Assembly: GCA_964036045.1 (NCBI GenBank)
Contig: OZ038378.1
Span: forward strand, 59,495,408 to 59,559,407
Origin: Eutreptiella sp. 'Long Island Sound 2002'
Lineage: Eukaryota; Euglenozoa; Euglenophyceae; Eutreptiales; Eutreptiaceae
Direction: 5' to 3'
Length of the DNA: 64,000 nt
The position numbers and the translations under genes were made by a program. The notes beneath the pieces were generated by a model. That model was not told the DNA's origin, made no database searches, and worked only from the letters and a program-made list of their open reading frames with translations. Shown piece after piece: positions 41,400 to 53,200 of this stretch. Each line of letters starts with the position of its first letter. The stretch's first letter is position 1.

Positions 41400-43362
41400 T
41401 TAGCTGGGTACCAGGTTTTAGATCCTGAATGGCAGTGGGTCTCCACGGGCCTATGCTGTGGAATGAAATGCCCAAGGCGTGAATGGAGTCCATGAAAGAG
41501 TTTTGAACGGGATCTGATGCCCTTTGATTTGGGCTAAGAATGGACTCGACGTACAAAGGACCAACTGATTTTGGAGCGAGGCCGCAGAGGGCACGAAGTC
41601 CACATTTCACAGTTGCAACGTGGACGCTGTGCGGCAGGAATTTCATGCCTAATCCTCCCTTTGGGCGAGCTGCGGAACGATCTTTGGGGGAGACCATGCA
41701 GGCGTGTGATGCTCTGAGATGCAACGCCTGCCCAGATGAGTGACTTCGGCTTTTCGAGCTGGTCGGGGGAAAGGGAGTGGGTAATTAGGCGGTAGGCGAG
41801 CGCTGGGACCAACTGTGAATTCGTCGGGCGGACCTTTTCACTTAACGTAAGAGGCAAGGGAGAGAGTTGGGCAAAATAACTCTGGATCTTCGCTTTGAGC
41901 ATGTGAAACAGGCCCTTGGCTTGGTGGTGTGTAAAAAGATATACCCCCAAGTATTTATAGCAGGTGTGAGGGCGCCTTGTTTTTTTGTTGTAATTGAGGA
42001 ATTCAGAGCCTCTGGGTGTCAGGAATTCTTTTTGGGGGGCTATGCCATTAGCGTGGACTTCGGTTTTGGACACATTCATGTCCATGGCAAGCCCCAAGCC
42101 CTGGCAGGACCATCGAAGTAGTTGAGACTGTTTTGGATGTAGACGACATCCTCACTTTTGATGAGGATGTCGTCGATGTAAGCGTGGTGGCTTGTGCGAG
42201 CGTTTGTGCGAGGGGGGGGCACTGTGGCAAAAAAATGGTGGAAGAGGGAGTTGAGGTAGAGGATGAAAAGTAGGGGAGAGAGGGGACATCCCTGTCGGAG
42301 GCCCCTGGTTTGAAGGTAGGCGTGGGGGGTGCGGCCGTTGATTATGGGGCTGTCTTGAGGGAAGGAGTATAATTGTTTTATGAGAGAAATAGTGGAAGTA
42401 GAAAAATTGGCCCGTTCGAGAACGGTCCAGAGTGTGCCATGGGGCACCGAATTAAAGGCCTTATTGAAATCGATGAAGAGCGAGTAGCTCTTCTTCGATT
42501 TCGCATTGAGGGCCTTGAGGTGATACAGATGATCAGCGCATTGGTGGCCGGGTAGGCCGCCGTGCTGAATTTATGAAAGGATGTCGTGTGCAAACACTTG
42601 CGAGCGCAGGTGGCCCAGGCAAAAGTGGCCAGGAGTTTATTGATGCAGTTTAAGAGGGCAATAGGGCGGTGATTTGAGGGGGTGAAGGGGTCGCCTTTCT
42701 TATAAAGTAAACAGATTTTTGCGCATAGCCAATGCGGCGGCAGCGGCGAATCGAAGAAGCGGTTTAAAATGGAGTGGAAAAACGTTGGATGGGGTCCAGA
42801 CACAGGGCCAGGATGTAATTGTTCGTTTTGTCCGGACCCCCGGCTTTTGACGGCTTACTGTGCTTTAAGTGGCTCAGAAACTCCTGCCAGGACACAGATG
42901 GTATCTGGTCGTTTTTGGCAGAGACAGGGCATGTGGGGGAGTGGGACAGGACTTCGTCGACAAAGTCCTGGGGGGGGGGGTATAATCCGGTTGCCCACCA
43001 AGATGAAGCAGGGTGTCCCCAAAAACCTTTGCTACGTCAGCTGGGTCACTGAGGAGCTCTTTGGTAGTTGGATCTTTGACGACAAGAGTTTCCAGGTCTT
43101 TAGGGGACAAGGTGCGGGCGACAGTGCTTTTCATCTGGATCCCTCGGACCAGACTACTGTGAAGCTTCCTTTTCGCTTTGGCTTCGTCTGAGGATCTCAA
43201 AGTGTTTACCACGGATTGGACTTCAGCAATGTGCCCGGGAAATGCCGGGGACGAAGGAGGCGGGGGTGAGCGCAATAGTTTCCTGAGCTTGCCATAGCCC
43301 TCTTGGTCTTTGCGCTGTGGTTTCGGACGTGTGATTTTATGGAACGCCGTGCCAATCTGCAT
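41400..43362 (-). pseudogene. LINE reverse transcriptase, copy A (frameshifted)
   Basis: RT motifs are spread over several phases: the linker region from 43362; ICLLYKKGDPFTPSNHRPIA (RT motif 2) near 42700; TRGLRQGCPLSPLLFILYLN (motif B) near 42290; HHAYIDDILI (motif C, YIDD) near 42190; and the thumb-side YKYLGVYLF near 41950. At least three frameshifts separate them. Downstream the frame leads to the RNase H region at 41032. This copy, unlike copy B, retains the natural continuation to the left. Confidence 0.85.
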
Positions 43363-43434
43363 AAGGAGAGAATCGGTGGCGGTGACGATCTCCTCTAATG
43401 GGGCTTTGGCAGGGACGTCTTGGAGTTCCTGGCA

Positions 43435-44717
43435 CTAGTCGGAAATTCGCTGTATACTTTTGGTGAACTGTTGTTTTTCGTCATTAGAAAGTTTGCGGAA
43501 AATGCAAGGGGGGACGGGGGGCTGAGACAGAAGAAGTGGACAGGGGCACTGGAAAACAGCAACCGCTGGGTGGTGGTCTGAGATGGTGTAGTCAGTGAGG
43601 ATCGATGCATCCAGGAGGGGAAAGTGCGACACCAGGCGGCGGGACGCAAAGATGTAGTCTAACCTTGCTTCGCTATCCCAGCGGTCGCTTGCGTAGCGGG
43701 TATACTGCCGTAGGGAGGGGTGTTCTGACCTAAAGGTGTCCACTAGTTTGGACGGGAGGTATTCCACTTCCCCGTTAAGCCAGTGCCATTCATGCAGATC
43801 GACTAAGCTGTGCTGGTCGAGTTCAGGGTCCAGAACGCAGTTGAAATCACCTCCCAGGATGTGATTCGGATGCTCGTTGCAATAGGAAGCAACGACTCGC
43901 TCTATGGTGTCTCGATATGGAGCCGGGGCTCCTGTACGCACTGGGGGGAGTATACGGAGAAGACATGCAGGGGGGTTGCTTCCGGCAGAGATATTTTGGC
44001 TCCACAGATCAGGCCGTCGCTGTCCTTGGGTGAGATACAGCTGGTATATCTCGCGATCCGTGGACCTGCGATGACCGATACGCCGTGTTTGTGGCCACAA
44101 ACATTAGAGAAGACTTTGGCGCGGTCATTTCCGAACGCGTACCGCTGTGGGAGGAGAGGGGGAGAGTTTAGTTCTTGTAGGAGTATGACGTCATACCCTT
44201 CATTCAGGAAATGCAAAATCGACGCGGGCGTGTTCTGGCTTTTCGCCGTGTTGAAGGACACAACACGAATCGCCGGGATCGAAGGTAGAGAAGGGGGGGG
44301 GTGGCGTAAGTATCTTGGCTTGAGGGGCTTGTGCACTTGGGGGGGGGTGGGAAGGAGGGTGGCCGAATGGAAGAATAGCGGGCAGCCAAGGGAGCATCCG
44401 GTGTCGGAAGCGTTGTTATGTAGGAAGGGTCCTCGTGACTTAGAGTGGGGTTGGAGTCGCACTGTTCAAGTGTGGAAATTCGTGACTGAAGTGCTTATAC
44501 GCATGCCTCTGGGAGAGTTGTGTAGAGCCGTGGCACAGGCACTGCGAAGAGAAGGATGTATTGCCAGGTCTGTGGAGACACTTGTGTCTGGGACCAATGC
44601 ACTTGGGTTGACCTGTGTATGCTCCACAGGGAGAACCTCGGCGATGCGAGAGACGGTGGCGGTGAGGGAGGCGGTGTGTACGCCCAAACGAGCGAGGACC
44701 TCCTGACCCCGTCTCAT
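43435..44717 (-). pseudogene. LINE endonuclease (APE/EEP), copy A
   Basis: Exonuclease-endonuclease-phosphatase fold that nicks target DNA. IRVVSFNTAKSQN and YDVILLQELNSP (about 44280-44165) are motifs I-II, HILGGDFNCVLDPELDQ (about 43870-43820) the DFN motif, LDYIFASRR (about 43660) the R/YIF motif, and TISDHHPAVAVF (about 43590) the final SDHH. A one-base shift in a C-run at about 43946 separates the halves, and an in-frame TGA lies at 44466-44468. The frame begins at ATG 44717, which overlaps the stop of a short upstream frame as ATGA. Confidence 0.85.
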
Positions 44718-45038
44718 GTTACTTCCACTGTGGTGGCATTGATGGGTGGGAGGGTGGCAGGAAGAATATGGGGACGGGCAGCATTCGGTAGGCTCATCAG
44801 GGTTCCCCGCGAGGGGAGAATAGAATGGTTCGACACACAGTGAAAGCCGACCGGCCCGATCAGGGCATACCTGTCGTTCACAGGTGTTAAGGAATTCATG
44901 CTACGCACAGGGAGAGTGGCAGAGCGATGGCGACGCCATGTGTGAGAACATATGAAAATTGTGACGGGGAGTACTCGTAACCTCGAAATGCGGATCACGT
45001 CTCATGTGCATGGAGGGGTGGTGCCGAGTGCGGGGTCA

Positions 45039-46656
45039 TTAATTTGATTCACGTTGCCCGGGGTCAGGGGGCTGTGAGGATGTCGCAGGGGGGTCTGATC
45101 CTGTACCAGTGTGCCGGGAAATAAGAGACACCCTGGGGTCTCGGGGAATGCGCCGCTTCTCTACTGTGTCGTAGTCGCGGGCTGGGATCTGGTGTTTCCA
45201 CTTGTCACGAGCTTCCTTAAAAATGAGGAGCAGGCTGCGGCGCTGTAGGAAGATCTTTTGTCTTTTCTTAAAAAGGTTGGATCCGGGGAGGGGACGTGGT
45301 TCGAAAACCATTTCCGTACCTGACCCAAAGGAACCGTCCAGGACATAGGGGCCCAATTGTGGGATGTCTACGTGGCTCCTCAGGCCGCTGCCGGGCTCGT
45401 ACCTTGCGACGGACCACATGTTGGGGCATGAGGAAGGAGAGGGCAGGACCTGGGTGCAAGCAGAGAATGCCCGTAGCCCAAGCGCTTGGATAAACTCAGG
45501 GGGGGTCGGTTCAAAAGGTTCAACTTCCTTTGATTCTGGATTGTACCTGAATCCGAAATGAACCATGGTGCGGTGCCCTTCGGACAACCACAAGTGATCT
45601 TCATTTTTGCTGAAGGACATCACCAGGGACTCCTGGTCCTCTGAGAAAAATTCGTTAGCTATAAAGGCTCCTGCTATTTCCTGAACGGGGTCAAAGATTT
45701 TTCCCGTTTGGAGGTGGAGTTGCGCAACCTTTTCCGTGAGTGAGAGGGGCTTGCTTGTGGACAAATAGTGGTCCCTTGCGAGACCTAGTTGCTCTGCGCT
45801 GCCGTAGGCAGTCGCCGCCTCGATGACACGTGAGAGGAAATCTTCGGCTTCTGAAACTAAGGGGTTGGTGGGTCCCAGAAGTTTGTCGTGCGCCGCCGTG
45901 TCGGGGCATTCGGGGTGAAACACGAGTTGTGATACCGTGAAGCCTTCCGCTAGCAGCGCTGATTCTTTATGAACGTATTTCACTCGGTAGACCCGTGCCT
46001 TAGCCATGGCGGCGCTGAACAAAGAAATGTGCCGGATTTTCTCAAGCAGGGAGACTCCGAACATTACGTCAATGTCCGGCGTAGATAATGGAGCGTGAAC
46101 TTCAACGAGCTCCGGATCCGGGGGCTCGGGGAGGGGGTTAAAGCAAGCTTTCACCGGGGAGGGTGGAGGAGGGACATCCATGTGCACATTCTGAGGGGAA
46201 ACGGATAGATCCATTTTTTGTCCCGGGTGTTGGGAGCGCCACGAGGAGAACCCACCCCAAAAGATCATGGCTACCGTTGTGCGCCGATGCGTGACCAGGT
46301 TGTTTTCTTGGAAGAGCATGTAGCTCATGGAAGTGAGAGAGTCTCGTTGAGGGAGCAAGGGTATGTTGTGGTAGTTCATGCACACGTAAAACTCTTGATA
46401 TGTTCTAGGGATAGCCCCTAGGATACCGCATGGTTGGGCGGCTTCGCTAGCCAGGAGGGACTTCCACACATCAATTTGTTTGAAGTCTGGTGTTGCCTTT
46501 TTGTATGCTTTGGAAGGGACAATTTTGAAAGTCTTGTCCCTTCCTAGATCGGAACCGCGAATGCAAAAGACCTTGCCATGTGTCCACAAGGGGTGTTGCA
46601 AGATTATTGAGAGAAGCTTCTCGGCGAGAGGGGTCGGAATAGTGTAATCGAAACGG
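45039..46656 (-). pseudogene. LINE ORF1 C-terminal half with AlkB domain, copy A
   Basis: About the last 520 residues of ORF1, truncated at the duplication junction and so lacking the N-terminus. The AlkB-like domain is intact here too: SHVDIPQLGPYVLDGSFGSG, WKHQIPAR and RIPRDPRVSLISRH. Differences from copy B are mostly conservative substitutions, with no frameshift over 1.5 kb, in contrast to ORF2. Confidence 0.85.
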
Positions 46657-48620
46657 TTAGCTGGGTACCAGGTTTTAGATCCTCAATGGCAGTGGGTCTC
46701 CACGGGCCTATGCTGTGGAATGAAATGCCCAAGGCGTGAATGGAGTCCATGAAAGAGTTTTGAACGGGATCTGATGCCCTTTGATTTGGGCTAAGAATGG
46801 ACTCGACGTACAAAGGACCAACTGATTTTGGAGCGAGGCCGCAGAGGGCACGAAGTCCACAGTTCACAGTTGCAACGTGGACGCTGTGCGGCAGGAATTT
46901 CATGCCTAATCCTCCCTTTGGGCGAGCTGCGAAACGATCTCCGGGGGAGACCATGCAGGCGTGTGATGCTCTGAGATGCAACGCCTGCCCAGATGAGTGA
47001 CTTCAGCTTTTCGAGCTGGTCGGGGGAAAGGGAGTGGGTAATTAGGCGGTAGGCGAGCGCTGGGACCAACTATGAATTCGTCAGGCGGACCTTTTCACTT
47101 AACGTAAGAGGCAAGGGAGAGAGTCGGGCAAAATAACTCTGGATCTTCGCTTTGAGCATGTGAAACAGGCCCTTGGCTTGGTGGTGTGTAAAAAGATATA
47201 CCCCCAAGTATTTATAGCACGTGTGAGGGCGCCTTGTTTTTTTGTTGTAATTGAGGAATTCAGAGGCTCTGGGTGTCAGGAATTCTTTTTGGGGGGCTAT
47301 GCCATTAGCGTGGACTTCGGTTTTGGACACGTTCATGTCCATGGCAAGCCCCAAGCCCTGGCGGGACCATCGAAGTAGTTGAGACTGTTTTGGATGTAGA
47401 CGACATCCTCACTTTTGATGAGGATGTCGTCGATGTAAGCGTGGTGGCTTGTGCGAGCGTTTGTGCGAGGGGGGGGCACTGTGGCAAAAAAATGGTGGAA
47501 GAGGGAGTTGAGGTAGAGGATGAAAAGTAGGGGAGAGAGGGGACATCCCTGTCGGAGGCCCCTGGTTTGAAGGTAGGCGTGGGGGGTGCGGCCGTTGATT
47601 ATGGGGCTGTCTTGAGGGAAGGAGTATAATTGTTTTATGAGAGAAATAGTGGAAGTAGAAAAATTGGCCCGTTCGAGAACGGTCCAGAGTGTGCCATGGG
47701 GCACCGAATTAAAGGCCTTATTGAAATCGATGAAGAGCGAGTAGCTCTTCTTCGATTTTGCATAGAGGGCCTTGAGGTGATACAGATGATCAGCGCATTG
47801 GTGGCCGGGTAGGCCGCCGTGCTGAATTTATGAAAGGATGTCGTGTGCAAACACTTGCGAGCGCAGGTGGTTGCAAGCAAAAGTGGCCAGGAGTTTATTG
47901 ATGCAGCTTTAGAGGGCAATAGGGCGGTGATTTGAGGGGGTGAAGGGGTCGCCTTTCTTATAAAGTAAACAGATTTTTGCGCATAGCCAATGCGGCGGCA
48001 GCGGCGAATCGAAGAAGCGGTTTAAAATGGAGTGGAAAAACGTTGGATGGGGTCCAGACACAGGGCCAGGATGTAATTGTTCGTTTTGTCCGGACCCCCG
48101 GCTTTTGACGGCTTACTGTGCTTTAAGTGGCTCAGAAACTCCTGCCAGGACACAGATGGTATCTGGTCGTTTTTGGCAGAAACAGGGCATGTGGGGGAGT
48201 GGGACAGGACTTCGTCGACAAAGTCCTGGGGGGGGGGGTATAATCCGGTTGCCCACCAAGATGAAGAAGGGTGTCCCCAAAAACCTTTGCTACGTCAGCT
48301 GGGTCACTGAGGAGCTCTTTGGTAGTTGGATCTTTGACGACAAGAGTTTCCAGGTCTTTAGGGGACAAGGTGCGGGCGACAGTGCTTTTCATCTGGATCC
48401 CTCGGACCAGACTACTGTGAAGCTTCCTTTTCGCTTTGGCTTCGTCTGAGGATCTCAAAGTGTTTACCACGGATTGGACTTCAGCAATGTGCCCGGGAAA
48501 TGCCGGGGACGAAGGAGGCGGGGGTGAGCGCAATAGTTTCCTGAGCTTGCCATAGCCCTCTTGGTCTTTGCGCTGTGGTTTCGGACGTGTGATTTTATGG
48601 AACGCCGTGCCAATCTGCAT
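46657..48620 (-). pseudogene. LINE reverse transcriptase, copy B (truncated, frameshifted)
   Basis: Same RT motifs as copy A: TRGLRQGCPLSPLLFILYLN near 47550, HHAYIDDILI near 47450 and the thumb YKYLGVYLF near 47210. The motif 2 region is further damaged around 47870-47960. The C-terminus is replaced at 46656 by fusion to ORF1 of copy A, so this copy lacks RNase H. Confidence 0.85.
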
Positions 48621-48692
48621 AAGGAGAGAATCAGTGGCGGTGACGATCTCCTCTAATGGGGCTCTGGCAGGGACGTCTTGGAGTTCCTGGCA

Positions 48693-49977
48693 CTAGTCGG
48701 AAATTCGCTGTATACTTTTGGTGAACTGTTGTTTTTCGTCATTAGAAAGTTTGCGGAAAATGCAAGGGGGGAGGCAGGGCTGACACAGAAGAAGTGGACA
48801 GGGGCACTGGAAAACAGCAACCGCTGGGTGGTGGTCTGAGATGGTGTAGTCAGTGAGGATCGATGCATCCAGGAGGGGAAAGTGCGACACCAGGCGGCGG
48901 GACGCAAAGATGTAGTCTAACCTTGCTTCGCTATCCCAGCGGTCGCTTGCGTAGCGGGTATAGTGCCGTAGGGAGGGGTGTTCTGACCTAAAGGTGTCCA
49001 CTAGTTTGGACGGGAGGTATTCCACTTCCCCGTTAAGCCAGTGCCATTCATGCAGATCGACTAAGCTGTGCTGGTCGAGTTCAGGGTCCAGAACGCAGTT
49101 GAAATCACCTCCCAGGATGTGATTTGGATGCTAGTTGCAATAGGAAGCAAGGACTCGCTCTATGGTGTCATGATATGGAGCCGGGGCTCCTGTACGCACT
49201 GGGGGCAGTATACGGAGAAGACATGCAGGGGGGTTGCTTCCGGCAGAGATATTTTGGCTCCACAGATTAGGCCGTCGCTGTCCTTGGGTGAGATACAGCT
49301 GGTATATCTCGCGATCCGTGGACTTGCGATGACCGATACGCCGTGTTTGTGGCCACAAACATTAGAGAAGACTTTGGCGCGGTCATTTCCGAACGCGTAC
49401 CGCTGTGGGAGGAGAGGGGGAGAGTTTAGTTCTTGTAGGAGTATGACGTCATACCCTTCATTCAGGAAATGCAAAATCGACGCGGGCGTGTTCTGGCTTT
49501 TCGCCGTGTTGAAGGACACAACACGAATCGCCGGGATCGAAGGTAGAGAAGGGGGGGGGTGGCGTAAGTATCTTGGCTTGAGGGGCTTGTGCACTTGGGG
49601 GGGGGGGTGGGAAGGAGGGTGGCCGAATGGAAGAATAGCGGGCAGCCAAGGGAGCATCCGGTGTCGGAAGCGTTGTTATGTAGGAAGGGTCCTCGTGACT
49701 TAGAGTGGGGTTGGAGTCGCATTGTTCAAGTGTGGAAATTCGTGACTGAAGTGCTTATACGCATGCCTCTGGGAGAGTTGTGCAGAGCCGTGGCACAGGC
49801 ACTGCGAAGAGAAGGATGTATTGCCAGGTCTGTGGAGACACTTGTGTGTGGGACCAATGCACTTGGGTTGACGTGTGTATGCTCCACAGGGAGAACCTCG
49901 GCGATGCGAGAGACGGTGGCGGTGAGGGAGGCGGCGTGTACGCCCAAACGAGCAAGGACCTCCTGACACCGTCTCAT
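48693..49977 (-). pseudogene. LINE endonuclease, copy B
   Basis: Equivalent to 43435-44717. It shares the C-run phase break (about 49204) and the in-frame TGA (49726-49728), so both predate the duplication or are original. It has its own extra damage: G11 near 49600 shifts the frame before motif I, and a stop replaces the Cys-Asn-Glu stretch near 49133 upstream of the DFN motif. Confidence 0.8.
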
Positions 49978-50298
49978 GTTACTTCCACTGTGGTGGCATT
50001 GATGGGTGGGAGGGTGGCAGGAAGAATATGGGGACGGGCAGCATTGGGTAGGCTCATCAGGGTTCCCCGCGAGGGGAGAATATAATGGTTCGACACACAG
50101 TGAAAGCCGACCGGCCCGATCAGGGCATACCTGTCGTTCACAGGTGTTAAGGAATTCATGCTACGCACAGGGAGAGTGGCAGAGCGATGGCGACGCCATG
50201 TGTGAGAACATATGAAAATTGTGACGGGGAGTACTCGTAACCTCGAAATGCGGATCACGTCTCATGTGCATGGAGGGGTGGTGCCGAGTGCGGGGTCA

Positions 50299-53200
50299 TT
50301 AATTTGATTCACGTTGCCCGGGGTCAAGGGGCTGTGAGGATGTCGCAGGGGGGTCTGATCCTGTACCAGTGTGCCGGGAAATAAGAGACACCCTGGGGTC
50401 TCGGGGAATGCGCCGCTTCTCTACTGTGTCGTAGTCGCGGGCTGGGATTTGGTGTTTCCACTTGTCACGAGCTTCCCCAAAAATGAGGAGCAGGCTGCGG
50501 CGCTGTAGGAAGATCTTTTGTCGTTTCTTAAAAAGGTTGGATCCGGGGAAAGCACGTGGTTCGAAAACCATTTCCGTACCTGACCCAAAGGAACCGTCCA
50601 GGACATAGGGGCCCACTATTGGGATGTCTACGTGGCTCCTCAGGCCGCTGCCGGGCTCGTAGCTGGCGACGGACCACATGTTGGGGCATGAGGAAGGAGA
50701 GGGCAGGACCTGGGTGCAAGCAGAGAATGCCCGTAGCCCAAGCGCTTGGATAAACTCAGGGGGGGTCGGTTCAAAAGGTTCAACTTCCTTTGATTCTGGA
50801 TTGTACCTGAATCCGAAATGAACCATGGTGCGGTGCCCTTCGGACAACCAGAAGTGATCTTCATTTTTGCTGAAGGACATCACCGGGGACTCCTCGTCCT
50901 CTGAGAAAAATTCATTAGCTATAAAGGCTCCTGCTATTTCCGGAACGGGGTCAAAGATTTTTCCCGTTTGGAGGTGGAGTTGCGCAACCTTTTCCGTGAG
51001 TGAGAGGGGCTTGCTTGTGGACAAATAGTGGTCCCTTGCGAGACCTAGTTGCTCTGTGCTGCCGTAGGCAGTCGCCGCCTCGATGACACGTGAGAGGAAA
51101 TCTTGGGCTTCTGAAACTAAGGGGTTGGTGGGTCCCAGAAGTTTGTCGTGCGCCGCCGTGTCGGGGCATTCGGGGTGAAACACGAGTTGTGATACCGTGA
51201 AGCCTTCCGCTAGGAGCGCTGATTCTTTATGAACGTATTTCACTCGGTAGACCCGTACCTTAGCCATGGCGGCGCTGAACAAAGAAATGTGCCGGATTTT
51301 CTCAAGCAGGGAGACTCCGAACATTACGTCAACGTCCGGCGTAGATAATGGAGCGTGAACTTCAACGAGCTCCGGATCCGGGGGCTCGGGGAGGGGGTTA
51401 AAGCAAGCTTTCACCGGGGAGGGTGGAGGAGGGACATCCATGTGCACATTCTGAGGGGAAACGGATAGATCCATTTTTTGTCCCGGGTGTTGGGAGCGCC
51501 ACGAGGAGAACCCACCCCAAAAGATCATGGCTACCGTTGTGCGCCGATGCGTGACCAGGTTGTTTTCTTGGAAGAGCATGTAGCTCATGGAAGTGAGAGA
51601 GTCTCGTTGAGGGAGCAAGGGTATGTTGTGGTAGTTCATGCACACGTAAAACTCTTGATATGTTCTAGGGATAGCCCCTAGGATACCGCATCGTTGGGCG
51701 GCTTCGCTAGTCAGAAGGGACTTCCACACATCAATTTGTTTGAAGTCTGGTGTTGCCTTTTTGTATGCTTTGGAAGGGACAATTTTGAAAGTCTTGTCCT
51801 TTCCTAGATCGGAACCGCGAATGCAAAAGACCTTGCCATGTGTCCACAAGGGGTGTTGCAAGATTATTGAGAGAAGCTTCTCGGCGAGAGGGGTCGGAAT
51901 AGTGTAATCGAAACGGAACATTTGTTCAGAGGATGATTGTAGAGGTTGAATGCGTTCCTCCGGAAAGAAAGCATTTTTGGAATTGACCGAAATGTGATCA
52001 TTTTCGAAATGGAAAAGGCGGTTGATGAGGACAAAGAAGTCCCGGGCGTTACCACGGCGCCGTCTATACTCTCCTCGTTCCCGCTTGGATTTTTTTGGTA
52101 GCTCTTTTGGAGAAGGGACGGTGAAGTTCGGGAGCAAATGCCGTGCAATTTCAAATCGTAGCGTAGTGCGCACCGCGGCTACTTGGACGGAGCCGTCCAC
52201 CTTGTTGATAGCCCATTGTAGGGAAGCGTGAGGGTGCATGATTTCGCCGTAGCGGATGTGTGCAAGGTGCTTGTGGCGAGTGGAGAGTTGAAGTTGAAAA
52301 TATGGATATTGAGGAGAGTCAAGCAAATTGAGTTGCACGGAGCCATCGGGATTGGGCGAGGGATTGTATGTGTTGGCATCCGAAAGCCGGTCTACTCCAC
52401 ACGGCCAAGGGGCAAGGGAGATCATGCTGGGGTTCAAGGGGTTTCTGAATAGTGTCTCCGCCGAAAGCTTGTCTTCCGTTCCCGGGAGAATGAAGGAACC
52501 TTCGTACACAATACCGGAATCAAAGGTGTCTTGCAAGGCTTCGTTGATGGCATCGGCCCATTCGGTCCATGTGTGGCCGTATTTGTATTTGGTGTTGTAG
52601 CAATCTTGTGGGTGTGGAAAAATATAGAATTTTGGGTGGTGATGTAGAATGTCCTTGAGGTACCGAAAATTGTCATGTCCGATCATTGAGTAGGCATTGT
52701 TGCCGGAGCAATCAATTTCTTGGAAAAAAGACCACTGATCGCTCGCCCAAAGGTCTATTGTTGGGCGAACTCGGTTGTAAATGATTTGCCTATGGAATTT
52801 TTCTAACACAAGTTGATTGGTATCCATTCCTAAAGTGTCTTGCGCACAAGTTTCTCCCCAAAGCGCTTGTTGATCGTGGGCATTGATGTCTACATTATGC
52901 TTCACCAAGAATTTTGCAAAGACACCATCTGGGTTAAGGGAAGGGTTGAAGAAGGGCCTTGCGGCATTACCATTCTCTTCTTTGGGAGTATGGTCTTCTC
53001 CTTCGTCGGTCTTTTCGTGTGTTCCATCGGGAGACGGAATAATGCTTGGCGTAGATTGCTCTTCACATGGAGGTAAGAGTGAGTTGTCGGGCCCACCCTT
53101 GTTGACTTTCCTCGTGTTGTCGTCGGAAGTGGCGCCGTTGTCCATTGCGGCATCTCCACACGGGTCTTCGTGACATTCCTCTTGTTGTTCCAAGTCATCG

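Larger units (their letters stand above)
41400..46656. repeat. Tandem duplication unit A (5257 bp)
   Basis: Near-identical to 46657-51916 over its whole length. The duplication junction at 46653-46656 is ACGG, which is also present at both original breakpoints (41396-41399 and 51913-51916), so it looks like a microhomology-mediated tandem duplication. Confidence 0.9.
46657..51916. repeat. Tandem duplication unit B (5260 bp)
   Basis: Second copy of 41400-46656, differing by scattered substitutions and homopolymer length changes (for example G9 versus G11 near 44335 and 49600). Its right side continues into the unique N-terminal part of ORF1, so unit B carries the natural upstream junction. 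Confidence 0.9.
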
